Assembly (NCBI RefSeq): GCF_900289145.1
Contig: NZ_OKQO01000004.1
Coordinates: 186,001 to 250,000 of the forward strand
Direction: 5' to 3'
Origin: Neobittarella massiliensis (ex Bilen et al. 2018)
Lineage (GTDB): Bacteria > Bacillota > Clostridia > Oscillospirales > Ruminococcaceae
DNA: 64,000 bases
Shown: one piece after another, positions 34,272 to 43,150 of the stretch
Layout of the letters: each line of letters opens with the position of its first letter
How positions within the stretch are numbered: the first letter of the stretch is position 1
Translations under genes and position numbers: made by a program
Notes under the pieces: generated by a model
Database searches by the model: none
Told to the model about the DNA's origin: nothing
What the model saw: the letters and a program-made list of their open reading frames with translations, nothing else

Positions 34272-35459
34272 ATGCCTCTTTACCGATACACGGCCAAAAC
34301 TGTAGAGGGCCGGCAGGTCTCCGGCCAGCTGGAGGCCGACGACCCCCGGCAGCTCTCCACCGCGCTGCACCAAAAACAGCTGTTTTTGGTGCGCAGCAAA
34401 GAGCTCACCGGCGACGACAGCCGGGTGCGGCTGCGGGCGCCCGAGCTGGCCGATTTCTGCCGCCAGCTGGGCACCATGCTCTCCTCGGGCATCTCGCTGG
34501 TGCGGGCCGTCGATATCATTTTGCACCGCGATGTAAAGCCGCGGGTGCGGCAGGTGTACAGCCAGCTGTACCGCTCGCTGCAGCAGGGCATCCCCATGTC
34601 CGAGGCCATGCGCCAGCAGCGGGGCGCCTTTCCGCCGCTGATGATCAGCATGTTCTACGCCGGCGAGTCCAGCGGCCAGCTCGACACGGTGGCCACCAAA
34701 ATGGCCGCCCATTTTGAAAAGGAGCACAAGCTGCACACCAAGATACGCGGCGCCACCATTTACCCCATCATCCTGCTGTGTGTCACCGTGCTGGTCATGC
34801 TGGCCATCTTCCTGTTTGTGCTGCCCCAGTTTTTCACCCTGTTCGAGGATATGGATACCCTGCCCGGCCCCACCCGGGTGGTGCTGGCCATCAGCAACGG
34901 GCTGCAAAACCACTGGGCCGCCGTACTCATCACGGTGCTGGTGCTCGTCGGCGTCTTCGCCATCCTGCTCACCTCGCCGCAGATCCACACCTGGCTGGAT
35001 CGGCAAAAGCTCAGGCTGCCGGTGGTGGGCAAACTGCTGCGCATCATCTACACCGCCCGCTTTTCGCGCACGCTGTGCTCGCTCTACACCAGCGGTCTCT
35101 CTATGATCAGCGCCCTGCAGATATCCCGCACCACTGTGGGCAACCGCTATATCGACGCCCAGTTCGACCAGGTCGTCGAGCTGGTGCGCAGCGGCACGCC
35201 GCTGTCGCGGGCCATCCAGGTGGTCGACGGGTTCGACAGCAAGCTCTCCTCCACCATTCTCATCGGCGAGGAGACCGGCCGCCTCGACGACATGCTCGGC
35301 TCGGTGGCCGATTCGTTCGATTACGAGGCCGAGATGGCCACCCAGCGCCTCACCACCTTCATCGAGCCGGTGCTCATCATCTTCATGGCACTGGTCATCG
35401 GCTTTATCATGATCTCGGTGATGATGCCCATCTATCAGCTGTACGGCACCATCGGTTAA
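34272..35459 (+). CDS. pilC: Type IV pilus inner-membrane platform protein
   Basis: A 395-residue PilC/GspF protein: cytoplasmic N-terminus with the usual MPLYRYTAKTVEGRQVSGQL start, two GspF domains (about residues 65-190 and 270-390), and three membrane helices near 165-190, 210-235 and 370-390. It is the rotor that couples PilB/PilT to pilin insertion. AGAGAGGAG precedes the ATG. It opens a closely spaced run continuing through pilM. Confidence 0.95.
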   Translation: MPLYRYTAKTVEGRQVSGQLEADDPRQLSTALHQKQLFLVRSKELTGDDSRVRLRAPELADFCRQLGTMLSSGISLVRAVDIILHRDVKPRVRQVYSQLYRSLQQGIPMSEAMRQQRGAFPPLMISMFYAGESSGQLDTVATKMAAHFEKEHKLHTKIRGATIYPIILLCVTVLVMLAIFLFVLPQFFTLFEDMDTLPGPTRVVLAISNGLQNHWAAVLITVLVLVGVFAILLTSPQIHTWLDRQKLRLPVVGKLLRIIYTARFSRTLCSLYTSGLSMISALQISRTTVGNRYIDAQFDQVVELVRSGTPLSRAIQVVDGFDSKLSSTILIGEETGRLDDMLGSVADSFDYEAEMATQRLTTFIEPVLIIFMALVIGFIMISVMMPIYQLYGTIG

Positions 35460-35472
35460 TAAGGGGGAAACC

Positions 35473-36372
35473 ATGTCCACCAGCATCTATCTGTCCAGTC
35501 AGGACGTCACCGCCGTAAGCGGCTCTATCGGCAAAAGGGGCGTCGAGATCACCGGCTACGCCACCGCCCCGCTGCCCGAGGGGGCCATGATCAACGGCGT
35601 CATCACCGACGAGCGGCCGCTGCTGTCGGCCCTCGCGGACCTCACCAAGCAGGGCCGGCTCGGCGGCAAAGATCTGCGCCTGGTCATCGACTCCAGCTCC
35701 ATCCTCACCCGGGTCGAGACGGTGCCCAAGCTGGGCCGCGCCCAGCTGCTCGCGCTCACCCGCAACACCTTCGCCGACTCGGCCACCGGCCGCGAGGACC
35801 TGCTCTACGACTACGCCCAGCTGCCCGATACCGCCGACGGCCGCCAGCAGGTGCTGTGCAGCGCCGTCGAGCGCCAGCTCGTCGGCAGCTACGTGTCGCT
35901 GTTCGGCGCCGCCGGGCTGGCACTGTCGGCCATCGGCATTGCCCTGGACGGGGTCATCCAACTGCTCGATATCCTGCCGCAGCTGCACCAAAAACACTAT
36001 ATCCTGTGCATGGTCGACGGCAACGTCCTCATCACCGCCCTGTTTTTGGCCGGCAGCTACCGCATGAGCAATCGCCAGCGCCTGCTGGGCGCCCGGGGAA
36101 CCGCCGCCTGCCGGGCCGAGATGGCCCAGAGCGTCTCTTCCATGGTGCAGTTCACCTCGGCCCAAAAAACCGGCTTTTCCCCCGATACTGTGTACTTCAG
36201 CGGCCTGCGCCCCGAAGAGCAGACCGTCTGCGGCGAGATAAACGCCGCCCTGAGCCTGCGGGCCGAACCGCTGCCCACCACCCAGGCCTTTTCCGTCCAA
36301 AAGACCGACCCCAGAAAGCCCTATGCGGTGAGCGATTACCTGTTTGCCACCAGCGGCCTGGGCGAGAAGTGA
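35473..36372 (+). CDS. pilM: PilM-like actin-fold pilus assembly protein
   Basis: A 299-residue soluble protein in the position of PilM, directly between pilC and the PilN/PilO-like genes. It starts SIYLSSQDVTAVSG, reminiscent of the phosphate-1 loop of actin-like PilM, has LRLVIDSSSILTRVETVP near residue 70 and LCMVDGNVLITALFLAGSYRMSN near 180. It is diverged and shorter than proteobacterial PilM (about 350). It should bind the cytoplasmic tail of PilN and link to PilB. The call rests on gene order plus weak motif resemblance. Confidence 0.75.
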   Translation: MSTSIYLSSQDVTAVSGSIGKRGVEITGYATAPLPEGAMINGVITDERPLLSALADLTKQGRLGGKDLRLVIDSSSILTRVETVPKLGRAQLLALTRNTFADSATGREDLLYDYAQLPDTADGRQQVLCSAVERQLVGSYVSLFGAAGLALSAIGIALDGVIQLLDILPQLHQKHYILCMVDGNVLITALFLAGSYRMSNRQRLLGARGTAACRAEMAQSVSSMVQFTSAQKTGFSPDTVYFSGLRPEEQTVCGEINAALSLRAEPLPTTQAFSVQKTDPRKPYAVSDYLFATSGLGEK

Positions 36373-36383
36373 GGCGCCAAAAT

Positions 36384-36959
36384 ATGAGACATATGCAAAA
36401 GAGGATCGATTTTTACGCCGTCTACCGTCAGGGCGGCCCGCGGGCCAAAAAGAGCAGCCGCAAGCTGGGTAAGATCCTGCTGCCGGTGTTGGCGGCAGTG
36501 TTGCTGGTCGCCGCCTGGGGCGGCCTCACCCTCGACAGGCTGCGCTTAAAGTCCCAGCTCGACGAGGTGACGGGCTACCTGCAGAGCAGCGCCGTCACCC
36601 TCAAACTGGCCCAGGCCAACTCTTTACAAGAGAAGATCAGCAGCGCGCTGGCCGACAAAGAGGCGCTGCAGCAGGCGGCGCAGAACATCGTCTCCTACCC
36701 CGACTACACCAGCACCGCCCTGCAAAAGGTAAAAGACTGCCTGGGCGACAGTATATCGGTCAAGGGCCTCGCCTTCGACGCATCGCTGGGCGCGGTGGTG
36801 GTCACCGGCACCTCGGCCTCCGCCAACGACGCAGCCGCCTTTGCCGCCGCGCTGCGCGAGACTGGGTTTTTCGCCGACATCACCTACATCGGCTATGCCG
36901 CCGACAACAGCTGGACCTACGAGTTCAGTATGACCGCCCAGCTGAAGGGGGTGCAGTGA
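36384..36959 (+). CDS. pilN: PilN-like pilus assembly protein
   Basis: A 191-residue bitopic membrane protein: a short cytoplasmic N-terminus (MRHMQKRIDFYAVYRQGG), one membrane helix (about residues 33-50, KILLPVLAAVLLVAAWGGL), a coiled-coil segment and a ferredoxin-like external domain, the PilN layout. The much longer open frame upstream lies inside pilM and is spurious; the ATG at 36384 has GTGAGG upstream, with a second ATG 9 nt later. It is 11 nt after pilM and its stop abuts the pilO start. Confidence 0.8.
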   Translation: MRHMQKRIDFYAVYRQGGPRAKKSSRKLGKILLPVLAAVLLVAAWGGLTLDRLRLKSQLDEVTGYLQSSAVTLKLAQANSLQEKISSALADKEALQQAAQNIVSYPDYTSTALQKVKDCLGDSISVKGLAFDASLGAVVVTGTSASANDAAAFAAALRETGFFADITYIGYAADNSWTYEFSMTAQLKGVQ

Positions 36960-36960
36960 G

Positions 36961-37620
36961 ATGGCCGATCTGTCTAAACGCGAAAAGTTGCTGCTCTACA
37001 TCCTGCTCTGTGTGGCGATCTTGGCCGGGGGCCTGTACCTGCTGGTGCTGCCGGCAATGGACAGCCGGCTGGAGGTAAAAGACCAGCTCAGCGCCAAACA
37101 GTCCCGGCGGGAGCAGGTCGAGCAGACCATCTCCGCCATCGACAGCGACAAGCAGTCGCTGCAGACCATCGAGCAGGATATCGCCGCTTTCCGCGAGAAA
37201 TTTTTGTCCGGCCCGCAGGAGGAAGATATCGATTCCCTCATCACCTACCTCATGCAGAGCAGCGGCGTCAGGCCGCAAAAGCTCGAGATGCAGCCCCCCG
37301 CCGCCTTCTCGCTGCCCGCCTACGGCCAGCAGCCCGCCGCCGATAGCGAGAGCGACCCCGGCGGTGAGCCGCAGGTCCCGGTAGGCGGCGTGCAGGTCGT
37401 CGCCGTACAGGTCAGCGGGCAGGGCACTATCGAGGACGTGACGGCCATGGCCGACCTGATCCACGAGATGCCCTATCTGCGCATCGCCACCATGGATGTG
37501 ACGCTGCCCTCGGGCTACACCTACGAGAGCGGCGCCTACGACGTGATCATGGATCTAGAGGTTTATCTATATGAACAGCCGGCAAACGACAGCGAAAACC
37601 AAACAGGCACCGCGGCGTAA
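36961..37620 (+). CDS. pilO: PilO-like pilus assembly protein
   Basis: A 219-residue bitopic protein: membrane helix at residues 10-30 (LLLYILLCVAILAGGLYLL), then a coiled coil (LEVKDQLSAKQSRREQVEQT) and a ferredoxin-like domain (VVAVQVSGQGTIEDVTAMAD), as in PilO. It dimerises with PilN in the alignment complex. It overlaps the next gene by 50 nt. No PilP or PilQ gene is present, as expected in an organism without an outer membrane. Confidence 0.82.
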   Translation: MADLSKREKLLLYILLCVAILAGGLYLLVLPAMDSRLEVKDQLSAKQSRREQVEQTISAIDSDKQSLQTIEQDIAAFREKFLSGPQEEDIDSLITYLMQSSGVRPQKLEMQPPAAFSLPAYGQQPAADSESDPGGEPQVPVGGVQVVAVQVSGQGTIEDVTAMADLIHEMPYLRIATMDVTLPSGYTYESGAYDVIMDLEVYLYEQPANDSENQTGTAA

Positions 37621-39889
37621 CAGCGGCTCTCTGCTGGTGTGGGTGAGTGTGGCACTGCTGCTCATCACCATACTGGCCGGGGCGGTGCTCAGCATCGCTA
37701 TGGCCTACGCCCAGCGCAGCACCGACAACAACGCCGACCGGCAGGCCTATTTTACCGCCCGCTCAGCCTGCAACGCCATCGGCGGCGAGATCTGTCAGGG
37801 CACTGCCGGCGGTCAGGGCCTGCTGCAAAAGCTGCCGGTGGGCAGCAAGCTGCAGGTGGAAAATTTTGATTTTCCCCAGAAGATGGGCAGCTGTACCGCG
37901 CTGGTCGAGCGGGTCGATATCGACACCATCGATATCGCTGCCACCGCCACGGTGGGTCGGCGCCGCCGCACCGTACACCTCAAACTGAACCGCACCGCCG
38001 GCGGCCAGCAGGACAGCGCCATCACCGGCTTTTTTGGCCTGGTCGGCGAAACGATCGAATTTGGCAGCGCCCTAAAGACCGGCGCCGATACCGATGTATA
38101 TGTCAGCGGCGAGGACAGGTCGGGCTGGGGCGTACAGGTGTCCGGCACCGCCCTCGACTTGGGCGGCAGTCTGTACAGCAGGCCGGGCGTCACCGTCAGC
38201 GGCGGCACCTACGGTAAGCACCTGCACGTCGCCGGCAGCGTGGTGTCCAACGGCCCCATCCAGCTCTCGGGCTATCTCGATATCGCCGGCAGCATCTACT
38301 CCACCACCAGCTCCCAGTGCGCCGGCGGGGTCACCGTCGGCGGCACCGTCACCCCCGCCGCCGGCGGCGCGGCCCAGCCCTCTAAACTGCCCGAACTCGA
38401 TACCCCCACCGTGCCCAGCTGCCCGCCCGACGCCAACGCCGTATACGACAGCACCTTCTTTAACAAGACCCTGGGCGTCTCGGGCCAAAACGCCCACTAC
38501 CAGATCCAGAAAGACGGCCTGCAGGTCACCATCAACACCGCCGAAGATGCCGGCAACTGCTTTTACTACATTCCGGCGGGCACCACCTTTACCGTCGCCG
38601 GGCAGGAGCGCCGCGCCACCAACAGCGGCACCGTCGCCCCTGCGCCCAACCTCTATTTTATCCTGGGCGAAAATGCCCGGCTGGTGGTACAGGGGGACGA
38701 GTTCTACGGCCCGTCCTCCTCCCGCGTCGACTTTACCGGCAGCGCCACCGCCTACGGGGCCGTGCAGGCCGGTACCGTCTCCTTTGACGACCTCACCTTC
38801 TACTACGTGCCCCCCACCGGCGGCACCTCCTCCGGCGGCAGTCAGGGTCAGGGCGAAGCCGCCGGCTTTACTGGCTTTTACGCCGCTGCGGCCACCGCCA
38901 AAAAAGGCGGCCTGTTCGCCGGTGGCGAAGGTACAGTGCAGTTTGGCCGGGCCGATCTCAACTTGCACTTTAGCTCCACCAAGCCCCTGCAGCTCGAGCC
39001 GCACTTCATCAACGTCGGCACCGTCATGTTGGCCAGCGACGACAGCGCCCTGGGCGCTGTCTCCGGTGACATGTCCATCGACGGCGACCTGTATCTCGAC
39101 AAAGTCGTGATCGGTACCCCCGAAAAGCCGGTCACCGTCACCTGCACCGGCAAGCTGGTGCTCAGTGGCGGCAGTGTGGTGTACGGCACGGTGGTAGCTG
39201 ACGCCGTGGATATGACCATGAACGGCGATATCGTCGGCAGCGTATCCACTGTGCAGCCGCTCTCCCAGGCCGATGCCGCCCGGGTCCAGGGCAGCATCCA
39301 TGCGGTGGCGGCAGTGCCGTTTGCGCACCCGGCCCCCGCCCGCCCCCAGGTGCTCCCCATACCCGATGACTCGCTGGTGGAAAAGCTCACCAACAAGACG
39401 ACCGAGATCGGCCACGTGGGCCGCGATGCCTACTACTACCTGCCGCAGGGGGCAAACCTCAATCTCAGCAGTCTCACCGTGGCCGAAGACGCCCAGCGCA
39501 TCTTCATCTATCTGCTCGACGGCGCCGAGCTCAAACTCGACGACCTGTACGGCGGCGACCCCGAGCACCCCCAGGTGGTGTTCTCGCTGGGTGAGGATGC
39601 CGCGTTCACCTATAATAATCGCAGTGGACCAAGTGAAGATGCCGAGCCGCTGTGCGCCTATATCGCGGGCGGTACCGGCAGCAGTTTCACCATGAAACAG
39701 GGGACCGACTTTTACGGCGGTCTCTACGTCGACAGTCTCGATATCGGCGACTGGGTGCGGCTGCACTTCACCGGCGATATCACCGCCGGCGGCCAACCGG
39801 TGGTGCCGCCCGACGAAGACCTGCCCACCACCGGCGACACCTGGAGCTTTGGCATGTATTCCGGTAAGGGGGTGTCTCAAAATGGGTAA
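37571..39889 (+). CDS. Large PilX/GspK-like pilus-associated protein with beta-helical repeats
   Basis: A 772-residue protein with a prepilin-like N-terminus: basic leader (AKTKQAPRRNSG), then SLLVWVSVALLLITILAGAVLSIAM in pieces, followed by a PilX_N-like helix (AYFTARSACNAIGGE). It lacks Glu5 after the candidate Gly, as GspK and some tip pseudopilins do. The rest is Gly/Val/Ser-rich with many short hydrophobic-polar alternations (GTALDLGGSLYSRPGVTVSGG) typical of polymer-forming or right-handed beta-helix proteins; two halves each carry an YYxPxGxxxxxSSLT/AGTTFTVAG-like unit and an acidic cluster. It likely caps the pilus tip and may serve as adhesin. Unusually large for its place in the operon. 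Confidence 0.7.
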   Translation: MNSRQTTAKTKQAPRRNSGSLLVWVSVALLLITILAGAVLSIAMAYAQRSTDNNADRQAYFTARSACNAIGGEICQGTAGGQGLLQKLPVGSKLQVENFDFPQKMGSCTALVERVDIDTIDIAATATVGRRRRTVHLKLNRTAGGQQDSAITGFFGLVGETIEFGSALKTGADTDVYVSGEDRSGWGVQVSGTALDLGGSLYSRPGVTVSGGTYGKHLHVAGSVVSNGPIQLSGYLDIAGSIYSTTSSQCAGGVTVGGTVTPAAGGAAQPSKLPELDTPTVPSCPPDANAVYDSTFFNKTLGVSGQNAHYQIQKDGLQVTINTAEDAGNCFYYIPAGTTFTVAGQERRATNSGTVAPAPNLYFILGENARLVVQGDEFYGPSSSRVDFTGSATAYGAVQAGTVSFDDLTFYYVPPTGGTSSGGSQGQGEAAGFTGFYAAAATAKKGGLFAGGEGTVQFGRADLNLHFSSTKPLQLEPHFINVGTVMLASDDSALGAVSGDMSIDGDLYLDKVVIGTPEKPVTVTCTGKLVLSGGSVVYGTVVADAVDMTMNGDIVGSVSTVQPLSQADAARVQGSIHAVAAVPFAHPAPARPQVLPIPDDSLVEKLTNKTTEIGHVGRDAYYYLPQGANLNLSSLTVAEDAQRIFIYLLDGAELKLDDLYGGDPEHPQVVFSLGEDAAFTYNNRSGPSEDAEPLCAYIAGGTGSSFTMKQGTDFYGGLYVDSLDIGDWVRLHFTGDITAGGQPVVPPDEDLPTTGDTWSFGMYSGKGVSQNG

Positions 39890-40241
39890 ACGCCTGCGCG
39901 ACCGGCGCGGTATGACGCTGGTCGAGACCATAGTGGGCCTGGCGGTGCTCTCGCTGGCTCTCTCCATCCTCTACCTGGGCTTTTTTACCGCCGGGCAGCT
40001 GTTCTCACGCGGCGGGGTGGTCAAAAATAAGGGCCAGCATGCCGCCGGTGTGCTGGAGGGGGCCACAGACCCCGACGGCGCCACCGTCCAAAGCGACGAG
40101 CGGGGGCAGGTGACCATCAAGCTGTCCGACGGCAGCACCCTGGTGCTGTCGGGCAACTGCCGCGGCGTCACCGACGCCGAGAACGGGCAGATACACTTTT
40201 ATAAGTACGACAGCGACAGCTATCAGAAAAACGCCGGTTAA
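39882..40241 (+). CDS. Minor pilin (type IV prepilin-like)
   Basis: A 119-residue protein with a basic leader and prepilin motif RRG|MTLVETIVGLAVLSLAL (Met at +1, Glu at +5), a hydrophobic helix and a small polar head (ERGQVTIKLSDGSTLVLSG). The ATG overlaps the stop of the preceding gene (ATGGGTAA), so they are coupled. It is a candidate minor pilin of the GspI/PilV kind that primes assembly with the large PilX/GspK-like protein and the next minor pilin. Confidence 0.85.
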   Translation: MGKRLRDRRGMTLVETIVGLAVLSLALSILYLGFFTAGQLFSRGGVVKNKGQHAAGVLEGATDPDGATVQSDERGQVTIKLSDGSTLVLSGNCRGVTDAENGQIHFYKYDSDSYQKNAG

Positions 40242-40278
40242 AAGCTCTGGCCGGCGCCGGGGAGAGGAGGGACATCCG

Positions 40279-41436
40279 GTGCGCAAAAAACACAGCGGGG
40301 GCTTTACCCTGGTCGAGGTCAGCGTATCCATGGCTATTTTAGCCATCGCCATGGGGGCCACCATCTCCATCTTCCTCATGGTGTTTAACCTCTTCGGCCA
40401 CGGCGCCAGCGAAAACGAGGTCAAGCAGCTGGGCGACGATATCTACCGCCACCTCTCCCGGCGGCTCACCTACTGTACCCACCTGCAGGTGTTGCCCCAA
40501 GACAGCGATATCCCCCACACCTACGCCAGCGAGTACACCGTCGACGCAGATACCGGCCACCTGTCATACAAGACCGGCGACGACCCGGCCTACGACTTTT
40601 ACGGCGACGAGTGGTATAAAAAATGCAGGGTGCAGCTGCTGGTCACCGCCCGCGCCGACGGCCGGGTCGAGCTGCAGGTACAGGTCCTGCAGGATGGCAA
40701 GGTGGCCTACCGCACCGCCTCCACCATCGAGCTCATCAATATTACCCTGGCCGGTACCGCCCCCGAAGGCGTGCTCGATACCCCGCTCACCGACCCCTAC
40801 CTCATCCTCGACGACACCGAGATCATCTCCGACAAGGTCAAAACACCGGTCCCCAGCCAAATGAAAGAATATGTGCTCACCGCCTTTTCCGACTTTCAAA
40901 AAGATAAAGCCGAATATAACGCTATGGCCTGGAACGATCCCCGCAAAGCGCAGAAAAAGCAGGAGATCATGGATAAATACGGCGTCTCCAACGTGGCCAG
41001 CTTTTCCAACGACCAGATGCGCGACTACGTGCGGAGTACCTATTACGGCGGCACCTGGCCGGATATCGACCTGGGCCTCGAGCGCTTCAGTGTCGAGAAC
41101 ACCAACAAGCTAAACCCCTATGTAAAGGGGGACTTAAAAGATATCGCCCCGCTGGAACTGCAGTTCCACGCCGCCAATGTCCCCGGCACCAACGATCCCG
41201 ATAAGATGAGTATCGTCATCTACGCGGTGCAAAAAGGTCCGGCAAATAGCAACAACCACTCCATGTGGCGCCCGCTGGTGGTGTACGATCCCTACGACAG
41301 TTACTGGTATGCGCCATTCCCCACCACCGGCGGCACCAAACTGGGCACCTATAAAGATGCCAACGTCGCCACTCCCCGCCCCGACGACAAGGCCTATTAC
41401 GACAACTTGACCGAGCTGTGGAACCCCCTCAAATGA
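40279..41436 (+). CDS. Large minor pilin (GspJ/PilW-like)
   Basis: A 385-residue prepilin-like protein beginning at a GTG with GAGAGGAGG upstream. The cleavage motif is SGG|FTLVEVSVSMAILAIAM with Glu at +5. The 350-residue head (LGDDIYRHLSRRLTYCTHLQV onward) resembles GspJ/PilW-type minor pilins in its start and is unusually large. Together with the two preceding proteins it probably forms the pilus tip complex. It is followed by pilB after 25 nt. Confidence 0.82.
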   Translation: MRKKHSGGFTLVEVSVSMAILAIAMGATISIFLMVFNLFGHGASENEVKQLGDDIYRHLSRRLTYCTHLQVLPQDSDIPHTYASEYTVDADTGHLSYKTGDDPAYDFYGDEWYKKCRVQLLVTARADGRVELQVQVLQDGKVAYRTASTIELINITLAGTAPEGVLDTPLTDPYLILDDTEIISDKVKTPVPSQMKEYVLTAFSDFQKDKAEYNAMAWNDPRKAQKKQEIMDKYGVSNVASFSNDQMRDYVRSTYYGGTWPDIDLGLERFSVENTNKLNPYVKGDLKDIAPLELQFHAANVPGTNDPDKMSIVIYAVQKGPANSNNHSMWRPLVVYDPYDSYWYAPFPTTGGTKLGTYKDANVATPRPDDKAYYDNLTELWNPLK

Positions 41437-41461
41437 CCGCCACCGGAAAGGAAGCAGAGCG

Positions 41462-43138
41462 ATGAAGAACATACGCATCGGCGAGGTGCTGCTGCAGAGC
41501 GGCGCCATCACCGAAGAGCAGCTGCAGCAGGCGCTGCAAAAGCAAAAAGAGGACAGCGGCAAAAAGCTGCTGGGTGCCGTGCTCATCGAGATGGGCTATG
41601 TCACCGAGCGGCAGATGCTCACCGCCCTGTCGCAAAAATTGCAGCACCCGCTCATCGAGCTCGACACCTATCAGGTCGACCTCACCGCCGTCGAGAAGAT
41701 CCCCAAGCAGCTGGCGTCCAAATACGGCCTCATCGCCATCGATACCGAGGGCGCCGCCCTCAAAGTGGCGGTGAGCGACCCGCTCAACTTCTACGCCATC
41801 GAGGACATCCGCCAGATCGTCAACCAGCCGCTGGCTATCTGCCTGGCCGAGTCCCGGTCCATTCAGTCGGCCATCGAGTACTACTACGCCGAGATCGACG
41901 CCAAGCTGGCCGCCAGCTCGGCCAACACCTTTGCCGTGCAGGAGCAGATCGCGGTGGAGGAGGACGATTCCGGCGACGAGGACGCGCCGGTGGTCAAGCT
42001 GCTCAACTCGCTGCTCCTGCGCGGCTACAGCACCGGTACCAGCGATATCCACATCGAGGCCGCCGAGAGCCAAACGCTGGTGCGCATGCGCGTCGACGGC
42101 ATCCTGGTCGACTATGTCAGCGTGGCCAAGAGCCTGCACCCGTCACTCATCGCCCGCATCAAGATCCTGGCCAATCTCGATATCGCCGAAAAGCGCCTGC
42201 CGCAGGACGGCCATTTCAAGGTCACCCTCGACGGCAGCCAAATGAACATCCGCGTGTCGGTCATCCCCACCGCCTACGGCGAAAAGGCGGTGCTGCGCTA
42301 CCTCACCACCAACACCCTCATCGATCGTTCCGGCCAGTTCGGCATGAGCGACCAAAATTACCAGAAAATGCTGGCCATGCTGCAAAATCCCCACGGCATC
42401 ATCTACTTCACCGGCCCTACCGGCAGCGGCAAGACCACCACCCTCTATATGATCCTCGAGCATCTGGCCCGCCAGCCGGTCAACATCTCCACCATCGAGG
42501 ACCCGGTGGAGCGCAACATCCCCAAAGTCAACCAGATGCAGGTCAACAACACCGCCGGCCTGCACTTTGAAAACGGCCTCAGCTCGCTGCTGCGGCAAGA
42601 TCCCGACATCATCATGGTGGGCGAGACCCGCGACAACGAGACCGCCGCCATCTCGGTGCGGGCGGCCATCACCGGCCACCTGGTGCTCTCCACCCTGCAC
42701 ACCAACGACGCCATCTCCTCCATCGTGCGGCTGGAGGACATGGAGATCGAGCCCTACCTCATCGCCAACTCGGTGGTGGGGGTGGTGGCCCAGCGGCTGG
42801 TCAAAAAGGTCTGCCCCCACTGCGGCTACGCCTACGCCCCCGACGAGGCCGAGCGCGCCGCCTTAAAAGACGACCGCATCACCAGCGTGCGCCGGGGCAA
42901 CGGCTGCCATCTGTGCAACCACACCGGCTATAAAGGCCGCACCGCCGTGCACGAGATGGTGGCCATCGACGGCCCCATCCGCCGCATGATCACCGCCCGC
43001 GCCCCGGTGGACGAGATCTTTGCCTACGCCCGCCAAAAACAGGGCATGGTCACTTTAAAAGAAGAGCTTTTGCGGCTGGTGCGCGACGGCGTCACCACCG
43101 TGGAAGAGATGCTCAAACTCACCTATTACGCCGATTAA
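41462..43138 (+). CDS. pilB: Type IV pilus extension ATPase
   Basis: A 558-residue GspE/PilB ATPase. Residues 1-150 form the GSPII_E N-terminal domain (RIGEVLLQSGAITEEQLQQAL), the P-loop GPTGSGKTTT is at 318-327, the Asp box and Walker B LRQDPDIIMVGETRD near 375-390, and a tetracysteine zinc motif (CPHCGY...CHLCNHTGYKG) near 450-485, all standard for PilB. It powers pilus extension with PilC. Confidence 0.96.
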   Translation: MKNIRIGEVLLQSGAITEEQLQQALQKQKEDSGKKLLGAVLIEMGYVTERQMLTALSQKLQHPLIELDTYQVDLTAVEKIPKQLASKYGLIAIDTEGAALKVAVSDPLNFYAIEDIRQIVNQPLAICLAESRSIQSAIEYYYAEIDAKLAASSANTFAVQEQIAVEEDDSGDEDAPVVKLLNSLLLRGYSTGTSDIHIEAAESQTLVRMRVDGILVDYVSVAKSLHPSLIARIKILANLDIAEKRLPQDGHFKVTLDGSQMNIRVSVIPTAYGEKAVLRYLTTNTLIDRSGQFGMSDQNYQKMLAMLQNPHGIIYFTGPTGSGKTTTLYMILEHLARQPVNISTIEDPVERNIPKVNQMQVNNTAGLHFENGLSSLLRQDPDIIMVGETRDNETAAISVRAAITGHLVLSTLHTNDAISSIVRLEDMEIEPYLIANSVVGVVAQRLVKKVCPHCGYAYAPDEAERAALKDDRITSVRRGNGCHLCNHTGYKGRTAVHEMVAIDGPIRRMITARAPVDEIFAYARQKQGMVTLKEELLRLVRDGVTTVEEMLKLTYYAD

Positions 43139-43150
43139 GGGGGAACTGCG

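Noticed and set aside
35856-36383. Long N-terminal extension of the PilN-like protein
   Set aside because: The extension is an out-of-frame reading of pilM with Arg/Pro-rich content; the ATG at 36384 gives a normal PilN.
38072-39967. Long minus-strand open frame opposite the GspK-like gene
   Set aside because: Its product is a low-complexity string of Gly/His/Ala/Val from the antisense of GC-rich repeats, without start signals; the plus-strand gene fits the operon.
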